A stretch of 64,000 nucleotides of DNA from Aspidiotus rigidus (taxonomy: Eukaryota > Arthropoda > Insecta > Hemiptera > Diaspididae). Shown here piece after piece: positions 13,232 to 23,718 of this stretch (its first letter is position 1; the number at the start of each line of letters is the position of its first letter). A program made the position numbers and the translations under genes. The DNA lies in assembly GCA_035079385.1 (NCBI GenBank), contig JAVHKY010000013.1, positions 16,614,001 through 16,678,000 of the forward strand, given 5' to 3'. Below the pieces are notes generated by a model that had not been told where the DNA came from, made no database searches, and worked only from the letters and a program-made list of their open reading frames with translations.

Positions 13232-13660
13232 AAATTCGACGAGGAACAACTTTTATTTGAAACATTTTTTCATAAAATTTCAATTTCGGGAGATACCTAT
13301 ATGGAAAAACTGATTTTGGTCCTCTTTTGAACGGCCTTTGCAAGGCTTTGCCAGGGCACTAATTGACCTAGGCTGAACATTAAATACGTTATTTGGTAGG
13401 AAATTTAACGAGGAACAACTTTTGTTGGAAACATTTTTTAATAAAATTTCAATTGTGTGAGACATATGGAAAAACTGATTTTGGGACTCTTTAGAACGCC
13501 CTTTGCAAAGTCACTAATTAGCATAGGCTGAAAGTTGAATACGTTAATTAGTAGGAAATTTAACGAGGAACAACTTTTGTTCGAAACATTTTTGAATAAA
13601 ATTTCAATTTCCCGCGATATAGGCGAAAAACTCATTTTTAGGAGGTTCGAACCCCCATTA
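13232..13660. repeat. Tandem repeat, about 160 bp x 3
   Basis: Three units each contain AACGAGGAACAACTTTTGTT, GAAACATTTTT, ATAAAATTTCAATT and AAAACTGATTTTGG, starting near 13237, 13407 and 13561. They lie between the LINE remnant and a short TTCGAACCCCC-containing piece. Confidence 0.8.
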
Positions 13661-13849
13661 AAAAAAAGAAGCTCCAGTATGTTGTTCAGGACCACATCCT
13701 GAACCATTTTCAGCAAAGAAACGTTTGCTCCAGCAAAACGTTTTTTTTTCTTCTCATTTGCCTAATATGGCTATAATTTTGGTACCTATTACAATTTTTC
13801 ACCGCTTAGCGCAACGCTAGCGCTACCCATTTTGAATGACTTCTCAACA

Positions 13850-14110
13850 TGTATGGTAGCTAGGAGCTAAACACAATAGGAGACTCTGACTGACTCATCA
13901 AGTATGGTATCCAGAAAGTAAACACAATAAGGTACTTTAACTGGTTCATGAAGTATAGTAGCCAGGACCTAAACACAGTAGGAAACTATGACTACTCCTA
14001 GTGTACGATTCTTAGCCAGCCACAATTTGAACACAATGGGGTACTCTGACTGGCTCACACTGTGCAGTTTTCAGAATCTGAACAAAATAGGACACGGAAA
14101 CCCATTTTGA
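13850..14110. repeat. Minisatellite, unit about 50 bp (second block)
   Basis: The same ACACAATAGGAGACTCTGAC-type units as at 11890-12475 resume here. The two blocks were probably one array before the insertion of 12480-13845. Confidence 0.85.
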
Positions 14111-14244
14111 GTATGATGAGGTGTAAGTAGTGCACATGATATTTAAAAAATTCCAAAGTGTACGGAGAAAGGTCACAAATCTACAGATGAAGACGCAGCA
14201 GAACAACCTGATTATGACAGAGGCGAGACAGTAGTTACAATAAA

Positions 14245-17036
14245 GAAGGGGGAGTGGATTGCTTACAAGCGACTGGAAACGGTCAATGTAGGCAACACTC
14301 TTACCCGAGTGCATCAAGGATACGGATCCATTGTTGATGTCACTTTTGCCTCAGAGAGCCTAGCCCGAAGAATAGAAGGCATCACCGGTATATCAACTTC
14401 TCCATCCGCCGGGAAGTTGCGGTCGCTGCTACACAAAAGCTGGTTAAGAAAATGGGCCGTTAGGAAACTGGATAGCGACCGTTTGAAGGCTAGCTACCTT
14501 GCTCTCACATGGGATCAAGAGCAAGAAGGTAATGCAGACGTGGCAACAGAGAGGATGATCAAGACCGTCGCCAAAGCATGCGATGTAGCCACGCCCAGGT
14601 AAGGGGTGCCAAAGAAGAGGAGAGCCGTTTACTGGTGGACCAACAAGATTGCCGAGTTAAGAAAAGAGTGCAACAGTCAGCGCCGGATATACCAGCGTAG
14701 TAGAGGCCGCGAAGGGGCGCGGGCGGTTGCACCAGAATACCAGCTGGCTCGTAAAAGGCTTAAGAAGGGCATCAAGGACAGCAAGAGTGCTGCATGACAA
14801 GAGCTATGCGAGATGGCAGATGACGACCCGTTTGGAAAGCCTTATACGATAGTGCTAAAGGGCCTCTCAGCAATGGGCCGAATGGAGCCGGATGTTGTGG
14901 GTCAAATCATTGATGGCTTGTTCCCACAGCAGTAACGCTATCAATAGTAGAAGATAATGGTATTTCCTCCTGGGTACCGAGGAGGTGGATGCAGCAGTCA
15001 ATAGACTGCGGGGTAAGTATTGGAAGGCTCCAGGCCCGGATGAGATTCCAAATCCAGTCTGGAGCGCCATACATTCAGTTGACCCAACACTGCTTGTTGA
15101 TACATTCAATGCGGCAATTGTTGGGGGACTGTTCCCCGTGCGATGGAAGAAAGCCAGGCTGAGTTGATCGAAAAGAAGAACAAACCACCTGGTCTACCAT
15201 CCTCTTACCGTCCACTTTGTCTGCTAGACAATGTTGGGAAACTCCTACAAAGAGTGATAGCTAATCGATTGGAGAGCTATCTGAAGGAAAGAAATATGAT
15301 CTCTGATGGCCAGTACGGTTTCCAAACTGGACGCTGCACATCAGATGCTGGGATCTGGCTGAAGAGGATAGCCGAGTCAGCAATTGCTATGCGTCAATTT
15401 TGCGCAACCGTCAGCCTCGACATAAGAAATGCGTTCAATTCAATTCCATGGAAGATGATATTATTATTGGAAGCTCTTGTGGACACAGGAGTGCCCGCAT
15501 ACATGCTCACGATGATCAGCAGTTATCTTAGCTGTCATGAAATCCAAGCAGAGACGTCTGCTGGTACAGTAAAGCGCCCTGTTACTTGTGGGGTGCCGCA
15601 GGGGTCGGTCCTTGGGCCGCTTTTGTGGTGCGTCGCATTTAACAAAATCTTTAGGGTGATGCTGCCACCAGGGGTTAAGCTTATCAGCTATGCGGATGAC
15701 ACCCTGGTGGTATGCAGTGCCGAAAAAACTGTAGCGGTGAAGAGTAGGGTAAACCGGGCTCTAGAGGAAGTGAAGCGTTGGATCGAGTAAGCTGAACTCG
15801 AACTTGCAGCAAATAAGACGGAGGCCATTTTATTCACGATCCGTCGGAAGTTCAGTCCACCTACCTTTCGCCTGCAAGGTGAGGAAATTGAAACCAAGAA
15901 GCAAATGAAATACCTGGGCATCTGGTTGACCATTTCCTGATGGCAGCGGAAAAGGCGAGCCGGGTAGTTGGATACCTATAAGCCGCCTGATGAAGAACCT
16001 AGGAGGACCGAGAGACGCAAGAAGAAGGATCATGATGTGCAGCGTCTTGTCGATCCTCCGATATGGTGCGCCAGTATGGGCCGACTCCATGAAGATACCT
16101 TACAGAAGGAGAGAGATGGTAAGGATCCAACAAAGAGCTGCGCTGAGGTGTGTTAGTGCCTATCGCACTGTCTCGACGGAGGCTCTTTGTGTATTAGCAC
16201 GTTCACCACCAATCGAGCTCCTTGGTGAGGAGAGAGCGGTGGTGTTCAAAGCAAAGAAGAGGACGACGACCAACCAAGAAACTTTACGGGTCAAGCAGGA
16301 GGCCAGGCGCTCCTTGCTTGTACAGTGGAAAGCAAGAATTTCCCAGAGTGAGCTGGGTACATGGACAACCCGTGTGCTAATATGCGACCTTGATGACTGG
16401 ATGGACCGACACCATGGTCAGCTGAACTTTTACCTGACGCAGGTGTTGAGCGGCCATGGCTGCTTCAACAAGTAACTTCGTGAGAAGTTAAGGAAAGTTG
16501 AGCAGGCAAAGTGTTTGCACTGTAACCAAGGGCGGGATGATGGACCACAACACACCTTATTTGAGTGCGAGGCGTGGAGGCGTGAGCGGGACAAGCTTAG
16601 TCGGTCTCTTCAAGAGCGCTTGACCCGAGTAACCTGGTACCCACCATGCTAGGAGGTGTCTGCGTTTGCGGCCACCGTCATGAAGAGGGAGATGGACCAG
16701 GAATGGAATAGGCAAATGCAGAACCACGCTATGGCCTACTCAACACCCGTGTACCATCAACATCCAGATTTGCAGGAAGAAGAGGACTAAGATCATCCCT
16801 GAAGAGTAGAAGATGAAGGAACTCCAACAGTGACCTACTGTATTGTGTATTGTGGTGGTGTTTGTTGTTGTGAGTGTTCTTATGTTTATGTGCGTGCAAG
16901 GGGGCACTGCAGCTTGGCAGCTGCCGAGTAGAAGAGGGGGTTCGCAGAGGGGATTCTTCCTTCACTGAATTTATACCCGAAAGGGTCGATTCCGGTGCTG
17001 GAGGGAACAAAATCAAGTGCATACGCGACCCGCACC
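14245..17036 (+). pseudogene. R1-like non-LTR retrotransposon (LINE), 5'-truncated and frameshifted
   Basis: The copy begins inside the endonuclease domain: ETVNVGNTLTRVHQGYGSIVDVTFAS (split over 14260-14360) is the family's strand-11/12 region. The reverse transcriptase follows at 14985-15930: SYRPLCLLDNVGKLLQRVI, GFQTGRCTSDA, SLDIRNAFNSIPW, the PQGSVLGPLLW box, the catalytic SYADDTLVV (about 15688-15714) and MKYLGIWL. After that come ALRCVSAYRTVSTEAL (16140-16190) and a C-terminal CLHCNQGRDDGPQHTLFEC zinc knuckle (about 16513-16570). Several frameshifts and stops make it non-functional. Its 3' untranslated sequence is cut at 17036 by the Polinton and appears to resume at 31032. Confidence 0.85.
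17031..17036. repeat. Polinton target-site duplication, left copy (CGCACC)
   Basis: CGCACC directly precedes the element's first base. The identical hexamer follows its last base at 31032-31037. Six-bp duplications are the known signature of Polinton/Maverick integration. Confidence 0.92.
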
Positions 17037-17465
17037 AGTAGTACAGGCGGGTCTTTGGTACACTTTCCCTATGATAAAAATTCATTAAATTAACAAAAAA
17101 TACACTCCAAAAAAAAATTAACGCACAAACGTTTCCAAAAACATTCAGACATTATTTTACTCGTTTCTCATACTTTTTTCAGAGAAAATAGCCAATCAGA
17201 TATAAGAAAATAGACTTTTTAAAAATTATAAGTTTCTAGACTGTTCCGAAAACATTCAGACATTATTTTACTTGTATTTCAGACTTTTTCAGAGAAATAC
17301 TCATATTTTCAGCATCATTTTAACCTTTCTTTAAGAAACCAGAAGATGAGACTTTAACCCACTTACCATATTGTTAAATTAACAAAAAATACACTCCAAA
17401 AAAAATTAACGCACAATCGTTTCCAAAAACATTCACACATTATTTTACTCGTTTCTCATACTTTT
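17037..17465 (+). repeat. Polinton left terminal inverted repeat
   Basis: It matches 30601-31031 in reverse complement with few differences. It is a ~300-bp unit (CACTCCAAAAAAAAATTAACG ... CAGAAGATGAGACTTTA) followed by the start of a second copy from about 17375. Further degenerate copies of the CATTCAGACATTATTTTAC motif continue to about 17645. Confidence 0.9.
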
Positions 17466-17805
17466 TCAGAGAAAATCACCAATCTGGTATAAGAAAATAG
17501 ACTTTTTAATTTTTTTAGACTGCATATTCATTCTGACTTGTATTTCAGACTTTTTTCAGAGAAAAATCACTGATCTGGTATAAGAAAATAGACTTTTTAA
17601 AATGATAATTTTCTAGAAAACATTCAGACATTATTTTACTTGTTTCAATCAAAATGATTGATATTCAACCTTTCTCTCTGTGTTTCTCATGTAGGAGTTG
17701 AGACCTACCTTTTTTAATCTTGATAAAAATGGTGTTATTGAAAAGAAAGTATAAAACTTATAAGTAAATAATCTAGTCTACAAATGTTTATCAACTTGGA
17801 AAAAT

Positions 17806-18165
17806 ATGAATACTTGTGAGAGCAGCTACCAAGACAATATCTATGAAGTTTATTTTGAAGAAAATCCTGAAGAGTATATGGAAGTTATAAGAGCAATCAA
17901 AAATGCGGAAATCTTATTCCTTGGTGGTAGTCCACTTTTTGATGATATTCGATTCTATGATCCACAACCTCAAGCTGATCTAGGATATGAATCAGATATA
18001 GATGAACCTAATATGGAGATAGTCAATGAACCAGATATAGATGAACCAAATATAGATATAATAAATGAACCAGATATTAAGATAATCAATGAACCAGATA
18101 ATAGCTTACTATCAGCTAGCACATCTTGTGATAACTTGAGAAATAAGGGAACAGAAAATAAATAA
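17806..18165 (+). CDS. Hypothetical acidic Polinton ORF, 119 aa
   Basis: This is the first ORF inside the left inverted repeat, starting at an ATG after an AT-rich leader. The protein is strongly acidic. Its second half is a run of short repeats built on NEPDI, DEPN and EPDIK (residues about 60-105), with a Ser-rich tail. No known domain was recognised, and no membrane segment is seen. Two further plus-strand ORFs (18246 and 18906) follow. In Polintons such small terminal ORFs vary between families. It could be a structural or regulatory protein; this is not determinable from sequence alone. Confidence 0.5.
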   Translation: MNTCESSYQDNIYEVYFEENPEEYMEVIRAIKNAEILFLGGSPLFDDIRFYDPQPQADLGYESDIDEPNMEIVNEPDIDEPNIDIINEPDIKIINEPDNSLLSASTSCDNLRNKGTENK

Positions 18166-18245
18166 ATGAATAAATAGTAGACCTGATTATTTTTTTAAAC
18201 TAGAAATATCAATCAACCTTTTTATACTTATATAAATAATCAAAA

Positions 18246-18449
18246 ATGGAAAATCAGAACAGCATGCAAGATAATTATAATGACTATGAAGAAGAATATG
18301 AAAAATTTACTCAAAAATGCAAGGATAGAACAAGGGAGAGAATGAGAGAAAGAGATAGAATAAAGATAGATAGACCTATTGATAACTATGATAAATCACC
18401 TATAAGAGAGGATGATTTTGAATCAGATATTGACTCAGAGGAGGGTTAA
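18246..18449 (+). CDS. Hypothetical charged small protein, 67 aa
   Basis: The ORF lies 80 bp after the acidic ORF and is preceded by TATATAAATAATCAAAA. The product is almost wholly charged: a Tyr/Glu-rich start, a central Arg-rich helix (RTRERMRERDR), and an acidic end (DDFESDIDSEE). The last part resembles the acidic tail of the neighbouring 119-residue ORF. No domain was recognised. The compact spacing suggests it belongs to the Polinton. Confidence 0.4.
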   Translation: MENQNSMQDNYNDYEEEYEKFTQKCKDRTRERMRERDRIKIDRPIDNYDKSPIREDDFESDIDSEEG

Positions 18450-18905
18450 TTTTCTTTATAATTCTAAAGAATCTTCATAGTTATATTGAATACAGTAACA
18501 AGAGAGGTCTATGTTTATAACATTATATTTACTTGGCAAATCATACTATAGTAATAGTTTATATTATTATTTCACTTTTTACAACTAACATCCAGTTCAA
18601 GAGGTACTTTTAATCCTAAAATTATTTTTTCTATTAAGTAACGGATTTTCATTGTCTCAGCAAAGCTGATTGGCTCGGTTACACCAAGACTCTCTCAATT
18701 GTCATAATTATTGGAGTTCTTCAATCAATTCATCATTTCTTCTTTCCTAATACACTTAATGAACAGCTGTGACTCTGGATTTCCTCTGGGAAATTTATTT
18801 TTGGTGTAAAACCCCATTGAATTGATTTAAATTTTTATACAATTTGAAGGATTCTTACTTATTTTCATTTGTTTTTCATAAAAATTTATTATTAATAAAA
18901 TAAAA
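18450..18905. other. Polinton intergenic stretch
   Basis: AT-rich DNA without a credible ORF. A TATTATTAATAAAATAAAA leader precedes the next start. Confidence 0.5.
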
Positions 18906-19211
18906 ATGTATGACTCAATTAAGAATATAGATTTAAGTAAATTTAAAATAACATTCAACCCTACAGTAAATAATATGACTAAAAAAGACTTAAAAAATAT
19001 AATAGATGAAAATAAGAAAATTATATGTAAACAATGTAATAAAAAAGAGTTACAACATTATATTATTGATAACAAATATAAGAAAAAGTGTGTTTATAAA
19101 TGTCCTAGATGTGCTTTACCTTATCTTCTTTATCTTGATGAATGTACTTGTGCATATTCAATACAATTTGAAGAACATCATATAGGTTTTTATTGTGAAA
19201 ATTGCAGATAA
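18906..19211 (+). CDS. Small zinc-ribbon-like protein, 101 aa
   Basis: Residues about 38-101 hold a series of cysteine pairs: CKQC, CPRC, CTC and a C-terminal CENC, with Tyr/Leu-rich spacers between. This layout suits one or two structural zinc sites, as in viral transcription or regulatory zinc-ribbon proteins. The N-terminal 35 residues are Lys/Asn-rich and include MTKKDLKNIIDEN, which resembles the short helical KMxKxxLxxxL motif of the PolB N-terminus nearby. The role is unknown. The protein ends 3 bp before a weak convergent ORF. Confidence 0.5.
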   Translation: MYDSIKNIDLSKFKITFNPTVNNMTKKDLKNIIDENKKIICKQCNKKELQHYIIDNKYKKKCVYKCPRCALPYLLYLDECTCAYSIQFEEHHIGFYCENCR

Positions 19212-19634
19212 TTTCATTTGTACCAACAACTCAGTACCCATATGGTATAGTTAGGTAAGATTACTATCTTATCATACTCAAATTTGAACTTTTTAGTCTC
19301 CACTTTATTCACTAAATTTTTAGTTTTAGTTATTCTATTGTAAGTCAAGTCTATGGAAGTCTGTTTAAGTTTGTTCATAAATTGTGCTAATTTCATTCAG
19401 GCTCAAAAAATCTTGGTTAAGTTGTTGAACTTTTTAAAAGGCGGCTGTTCACCCCACTTACTCATTTAGCTGAAAAATTTCTCAAGATATTTTAAAAGTA
19501 CTAAATATGCTAACTTTTCCCAAGTGAAGATTTATCTTTGCTCATTTTTATTTTAGTCAAAATTGTGCTAACTTTTATTTTTCAAAAAGGTTAAAAAACT
19601 GAAATTATAAATTAAATATATAAAGATGCATTCT
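19212..19634. other. Decayed stretch where the polymerase palm domain would be expected
   Basis: On the minus strand this follows the broken PolB end. Only a weak 60-codon frame (19214-19396) is found. None of the expected PolB palm/fingers/thumb motifs (DxxSLYP, KxxxNSxYG, YxDTDS-like) could be read in any frame, so the catalytic polymerase domain seems to be deleted here. Confidence 0.5.
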
Positions 19635-22056
19635 TTAACAACCTTTTCTTAAAATATCAACATCTGATCTACAATATTCTATAATTTCTTTCTTCATATC
19701 AAAAATATAATTTTCTTGAACTCTTTGTAAATACCATTCTAAGAATTTTTTCCTACTTTCAGGTTTCATCTGATTATAACAATAGTACTCTTTTGCAGGG
19801 ATTGGTCCAACATAATTTTCATTTTCTTTAGTATTAAATAAATGTGGAAAGTACCCTTTTTTCAATTCAGTTAAACCAAATGTTTTTGGAAAATCACTTA
19901 GGGGTCCATTAATGAAATTACTACTGTCAATGATTTGTTCCATTATAAATTGTATAAGGCTTAAGAGTATTTTCAACACAATATTTCAAAATGAACTGAG
20001 AATCATAACCTTTTGCATAATGAGCTATACACGTATAATCTCTATGTTCTTTTGATATCAACCATTTACAAAATTCGTCGTTTGTTTTAAATTTATATTC
20101 ATTACCTTTAAAATCATGAGCAATCACTAAATTAGGTATATGAGTTCCTGTCTCCTGTTGGGCTTCATAATCAAAGAATATATAATTTTCAGTATAAGTA
20201 CAGTCAGGCAATTTTTTCTCTTCTTCTTCTTCTCCAAAAATTTCATTTGCAAAAGGAAATGGATTTAGTTTATTTTGTAATTCTTGTTTATTCATTTTAT
20301 TAAAACCTTTTATATTTTCTGCTTCGGCTTTATTTCTCAATTCAATCAAATCATAGTCTTTTATAGGTTTAACAAACTGTTCAAGATTACCTTTACAGAG
20401 GCAAACTTCTCTTTTACATTTACCACCTTTTTGTCTTTTCCACTGCATATAACATTTATGAGTTTTTGTTTCAACTACTTTCCAACAATTTCTACATTCT
20501 TCAAAACCACATTTATGGGGTTCAGTAGCAAACAATCTCAGGGTACTATTATAGTTGATCTTATCTTCAAATATTTTATCTCTTAAACAGATTTTATTAC
20601 ACTCTAAACACTTGAATATAGTATTACAAACAGTTTCCAGACCATCAAAACTATTTTTGTGATTTTCAAGACACTCTTGATTAAAACAATATCTATTACA
20701 ATCTTTGCAGAAGATTTTCTTCTTTGAGTCAACTACATGCTCTTTCTGAAGACATAATCTACAATTTATTACCCTGTCAATGCATCTATGTTTATCTTTG
20801 TGTTCATAAGGTTTATTGCATTTATGACAATAATAACTAGATCCAAGAAAACCAGCCATTTTAGAAATTACATCATAATGATTACCATTTTTATACAAGT
20901 ATATTTTTATATCTTTTTCAGGTCCTTTGTATATGATTGAATTAAAATTTTCTGCACAAACAACATTTATCTGAATATTTATTAGTTTCTCCAAATTTGC
21001 TATATCATCTAATGTAAAACCTTCCTGGTTATAATCACTAAGTTGATTACATAATTGAGTAGTAAGATCTGTTTGTAATTTTCTCCCAATACGAATATAT
21101 TTAATTTCACTTTTAGAAAATTCTTTACTAAATACAGTATTAATAGGGGGGTTCTCTTCAGGGTAGGTTAATGCTACAACTACAGCTCTAGGGCAACATA
21201 GATTATCTTTATTTCTTATTTCAATAATAGATTTTTTAGTTTGTTTGGCTAGGGCTAAATTTAAAATTTTGGTATTACGACCTCCTCGAGGCATTGCAAT
21301 TACATTTATATTGAAAGTAGAAGTTGTAAGATCAAGTTCTTCATTTGAAGTCAAAATTTGTGAAATTCTTTCCAACAATAATTCTACATACTCTTGAACT
21401 GAATCCCCTCTTTGATAGCCTGTTGAAATAGGATTAAAAAGTACAGGGTTTCTCACAATAATATTTATTCTGTCGCCTGTTCTAAAGTTATTACGTTTTT
21501 TAACTACTTTAATCATCTCATTGAGAGCTCTTGTTATTAAATCTGTTTGCGCATCCTTTGAGGAGTCTTCTATTAATACATCATTTTTAATAGAAATAGT
21601 ATAATCAGATGAATAAGCGTTATATTTTTTAATATATCTAGATGCAATTTCTTTGATTTGAATAAGCTCCTCAATTTGCGGTTTTTCCAGTTCAGGTTCA
21701 TAGAACGAATCCTCAAATGGAAATATATGTGTTAGCGGAACAGTCTTGTGTGTCAACAAAGCAGATTTGTCCTGATCCTTTGAATTTGTAGAACTTAATA
21801 CATTGATAAGATCTGTTTTATTCATTTTACAGTGTCCTTTTATATTTTTATCCTTTGCAATTTTTCTGAGGTCTTTCACTGTTGGGGGTGGTTCAAGATT
21901 CAATACTCTGAATAAATCAGCTTTACTCATTTTACTGTAGCCTTTTATGTTTCTACCTTTTGCAAGGATTTTCAATTGTCTTACAGATGTCATTTTAATA
22001 TTAATGTTTTTCTTAATGAAGTTTTCCTTTTTATTTATTAAGAAAAAAATTTTCAA
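19635..22056 (-). pseudogene. Protein-primed-type DNA polymerase B (Polinton PolB), N-terminal region and exonuclease domain, broken
   Basis: The first frame (22056-19927) has 709 codons; Met22 (MTSVRQLK) may be the true start. Short basic NIKGxxKMxK motifs occur near residues 36-51, 71-86 and 581-596. Residues about 285-405 include NLCCPRA and GNHYDVI, found N-terminal to polymerase in many Polintons and suggestive of an OTU-like fold (inference). A Cys-rich block with many CxxC pairs spans 410-555. Exo I (FFDYEAQ, 628-634) and Exo II (AHYAKGYDSQF, 678-688) follow. The frame then stops; the next piece (19979-19635) resumes at SSNF in another frame and reaches Exo III (YCRSDVDIL) before a stop. 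A segment between Exo II and SSNF appears missing, and nothing of the polymerase domain follows. A 3'-5' exonuclease/polymerase would replicate the element; this copy cannot. Confidence 0.85.
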
Positions 22057-22065
22057 AAGAAAAAA

Positions 22066-22476
22066 TTATTTTTTAAACTGTTGTTTTATTTCTAACATAT
22101 CTTTGTGTATTTGAGTTGTCTTATGAGCTTTGAGTGAAACTAACGAGACAGTTCTTCCACATTCACAAGCAGTTTTCACTTGTTTACTTTTATAATTTTT
22201 TAGAACTACTGTTTTATGATCATTTCTATTCTTCTCATAATATTCTTTCATTAATTTACTCTTGCATTCTTTACACCAATCTTGTTTATTACTGAAATCC
22301 TTTTGATCTTTTACAGACTTACAACCTGTACAATATTTTTCATTTTGAGATAAATCTATTGTCATTTTAGTTTTAGGTGGAGTAGCACATTCCTTACACA
22401 TTGTTGGAGTGGTATTTTCAATCGATCTAAGGACTTTATTTGAATGTGATTGTTCAAATTCATTTACATTCTTCAC
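22066..22476 (-). CDS. Cysteine-rich zinc-finger protein, about 136 aa or longer, start unclear
   Basis: The frame has repeated CxxC pairs: CKEC (27-30), CTGC (49-52), CKEC (68-71), then CEC at 104-106 with a following HxxxxxH (118-124). The YCxxCKxxKxxxxF pattern is repeated. An in-frame upstream stretch to about 22555 adds another copy (RYCSKCKKV), but no ATG is found there; the frame could start at a GTG at 22476 or have lost its start. The first in-frame ATG is just before CKEC. Such zinc ribbons are common in large DNA viruses, often near HNH-type proteins, but no nuclease motif is visible. It lies 10 bp upstream of PolB in the same direction. Confidence 0.55.
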   Translation of the reverse strand: MKNVNEFEQSHSNKVLRSIENTTPTMCKECATPPKTKMTIDLSQNEKYCTGCKSVKDQKDFSNKQDWCKECKSKLMKEYYEKNRNDHKTVVLKNYKSKQVKTACECGRTVSLVSLKAHKTTQIHKDMLEIKQQFKK

Positions 22477-22559
22477 CTTTTTACACTTAGAGCAATATCT
22501 TTCATTTTGTGCTAACTTGATGATCAGAGATTTGTGTCCTATCTTTTCTTAAATAATTC

Positions 22560-22837
22560 TCAAGTATTTACATAGGAAAATTTTTAAGAAGAAATTTATT
22601 TACACAATGACCTTCTCAAAATACGTTCAAAATAAGATATGAAACCTTCCTAAAACCTTCCCAAAACCTTCTCAAACCCTTCCAAGTTATAAAACCAACA
22701 TAAAACCTTCTAAGATATAAAAGTAGACATAAAAATTGTCATAAAACCTTCAAAGACATATATGTTCAAATTATGTCTTAATAACCTTCCAAGAAATAAA
22801 ACGTTCAAATATACCTTGCAAAATAGAACCAAATTGA
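22560..22837. repeat. Degenerate AAAACCTTC repeats
   Basis: A stretch rich in repeated (A)AAACCTTC(C/T) words, about 22620-22800, separates two minus-strand ORFs. No coding potential was seen. Confidence 0.7.
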
Positions 22838-23548
22838 TCATTTCTTATTTTTAATAATTATCTCATCATTATCTTTAATTCCTCTTGGTGCATCTCTTCC
22901 ATTCAATCCAATTTCTTTTTTCTTTTCGTTAATATACTTTCCATTTACAATTATTTGAGATTCATCAATGTTAATATATCCATCTTCAATATTAAAATCA
23001 GAAAAACAAAGTCCTAAATTTTCAGTAAATTCTGCAACACTATTTGCCTTAGCTTTTCCAAAATTCATTGGGGTTACAACAATTTGATTTTTCAAGTCAA
23101 TTATTTTTTTATTTTTTAGTTGCATAGATTCTACTTGTTTTTTACCCTTTTCACTTAATTCTTTTTTCATTTCTTCTAGTTCTTTATTTAATTGTCTCAT
23201 TCTTTCATTATTTTCTTCAATTATATTATCTTTCTGTTTCATTACTTGATTATTAGCATGAGATAATCTCTTTAATTGACCTTTTGCTTTATTAACTGCA
23301 GCTATTAATACTCTAAAGCAGAAAAATAAGTTTGTGACTTTCAAAATACATGTTTTCTCATTTTCAAATTCTGTGAAATCTAAATTATTTTCTTTATAAA
23401 CTTCATGTAATTGATTAATTATAGTTTGACTTGATGATTTTATTGTGTCCTTCAATTCCTTTATTTCAGGATACTTTGAAACTAGTAAATTCACATAACC
23501 CATTTCTTCTTTTGAAATTGAGTAGTTATTAATTACTGAGAGAATCAT
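22838..23548 (-). CDS. Coiled-coil protein of the Polinton, 236 aa
   Basis: ATG at 23548-23546, stop at 22838. The N-terminal 90 residues are helical and mixed. Residues about 95-170 form a long charged heptad-like helix (QKDNIIEENNERMRQLNKEL, then EEMKKELSEKGKK), a probable coiled coil. The last 60 residues are more strand-like (GYINIDESQIIVNGKYI) and end in a basic tail. No signal peptide or clear membrane span is present. It matches no family I can name; a structural or scaffold-like role is possible but is inference. It shares a 170-bp region with the divergent 125-residue ORF. Confidence 0.6.
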   Translation of the reverse strand: MILSVINNYSISKEEMGYVNLLVSKYPEIKELKDTIKSSSQTIINQLHEVYKENNLDFTEFENEKTCILKVTNLFFCFRVLIAAVNKAKGQLKRLSHANNQVMKQKDNIIEENNERMRQLNKELEEMKKELSEKGKKQVESMQLKNKKIIDLKNQIVVTPMNFGKAKANSVAEFTENLGLCFSDFNIEDGYINIDESQIIVNGKYINEKKKEIGLNGRDAPRGIKDNDEIIIKNKK

Positions 23549-23718
23549 TTTGCTTTTTATTTATTATAAAGAAATTTTTTATTTTTTAAAACCATGTACC
23601 AAACTGTATACCAAACTGTATACCATACTATGAACCATATACTATATACATTATATCAAACCATGGACCATGTACTATGTACAGTATACCATAATGTATA
23701 GAAATTTTTTATTTATAA
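23549..23718. promoter_or_regulatory. Divergent intergenic region with AT-rich upstream motif
   Basis: Both flanking start codons are preceded by AAATTTYTT / TTATAATAAATAAAA-like text (23551-23580 reverse, 23702-23718 forward). Between them lies a degenerate TACCAAACTGTA/ACCATGTACTATG repeat. Similar AT-rich blocks precede PolB and the 18246 and 18906 ORFs. A promoter function is inference. Confidence 0.35.

Noticed and set aside
14867..15109. Minus-strand 80-codon frame in the LINE
   Set aside because: It is antisense to the LINE reverse-transcriptase region.
16729..17085. 118-codon minus-strand frame spanning the LINE/Polinton junction
   Set aside because: It crosses the insertion boundary and is antisense to the LINE 3' region, so it cannot be an old gene.
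20284..20586. 100-codon plus-strand frame, Phe-rich
   Set aside because: It is antisense to PolB; Phe/Ile content reflects the complementary Lys/Asn codons.
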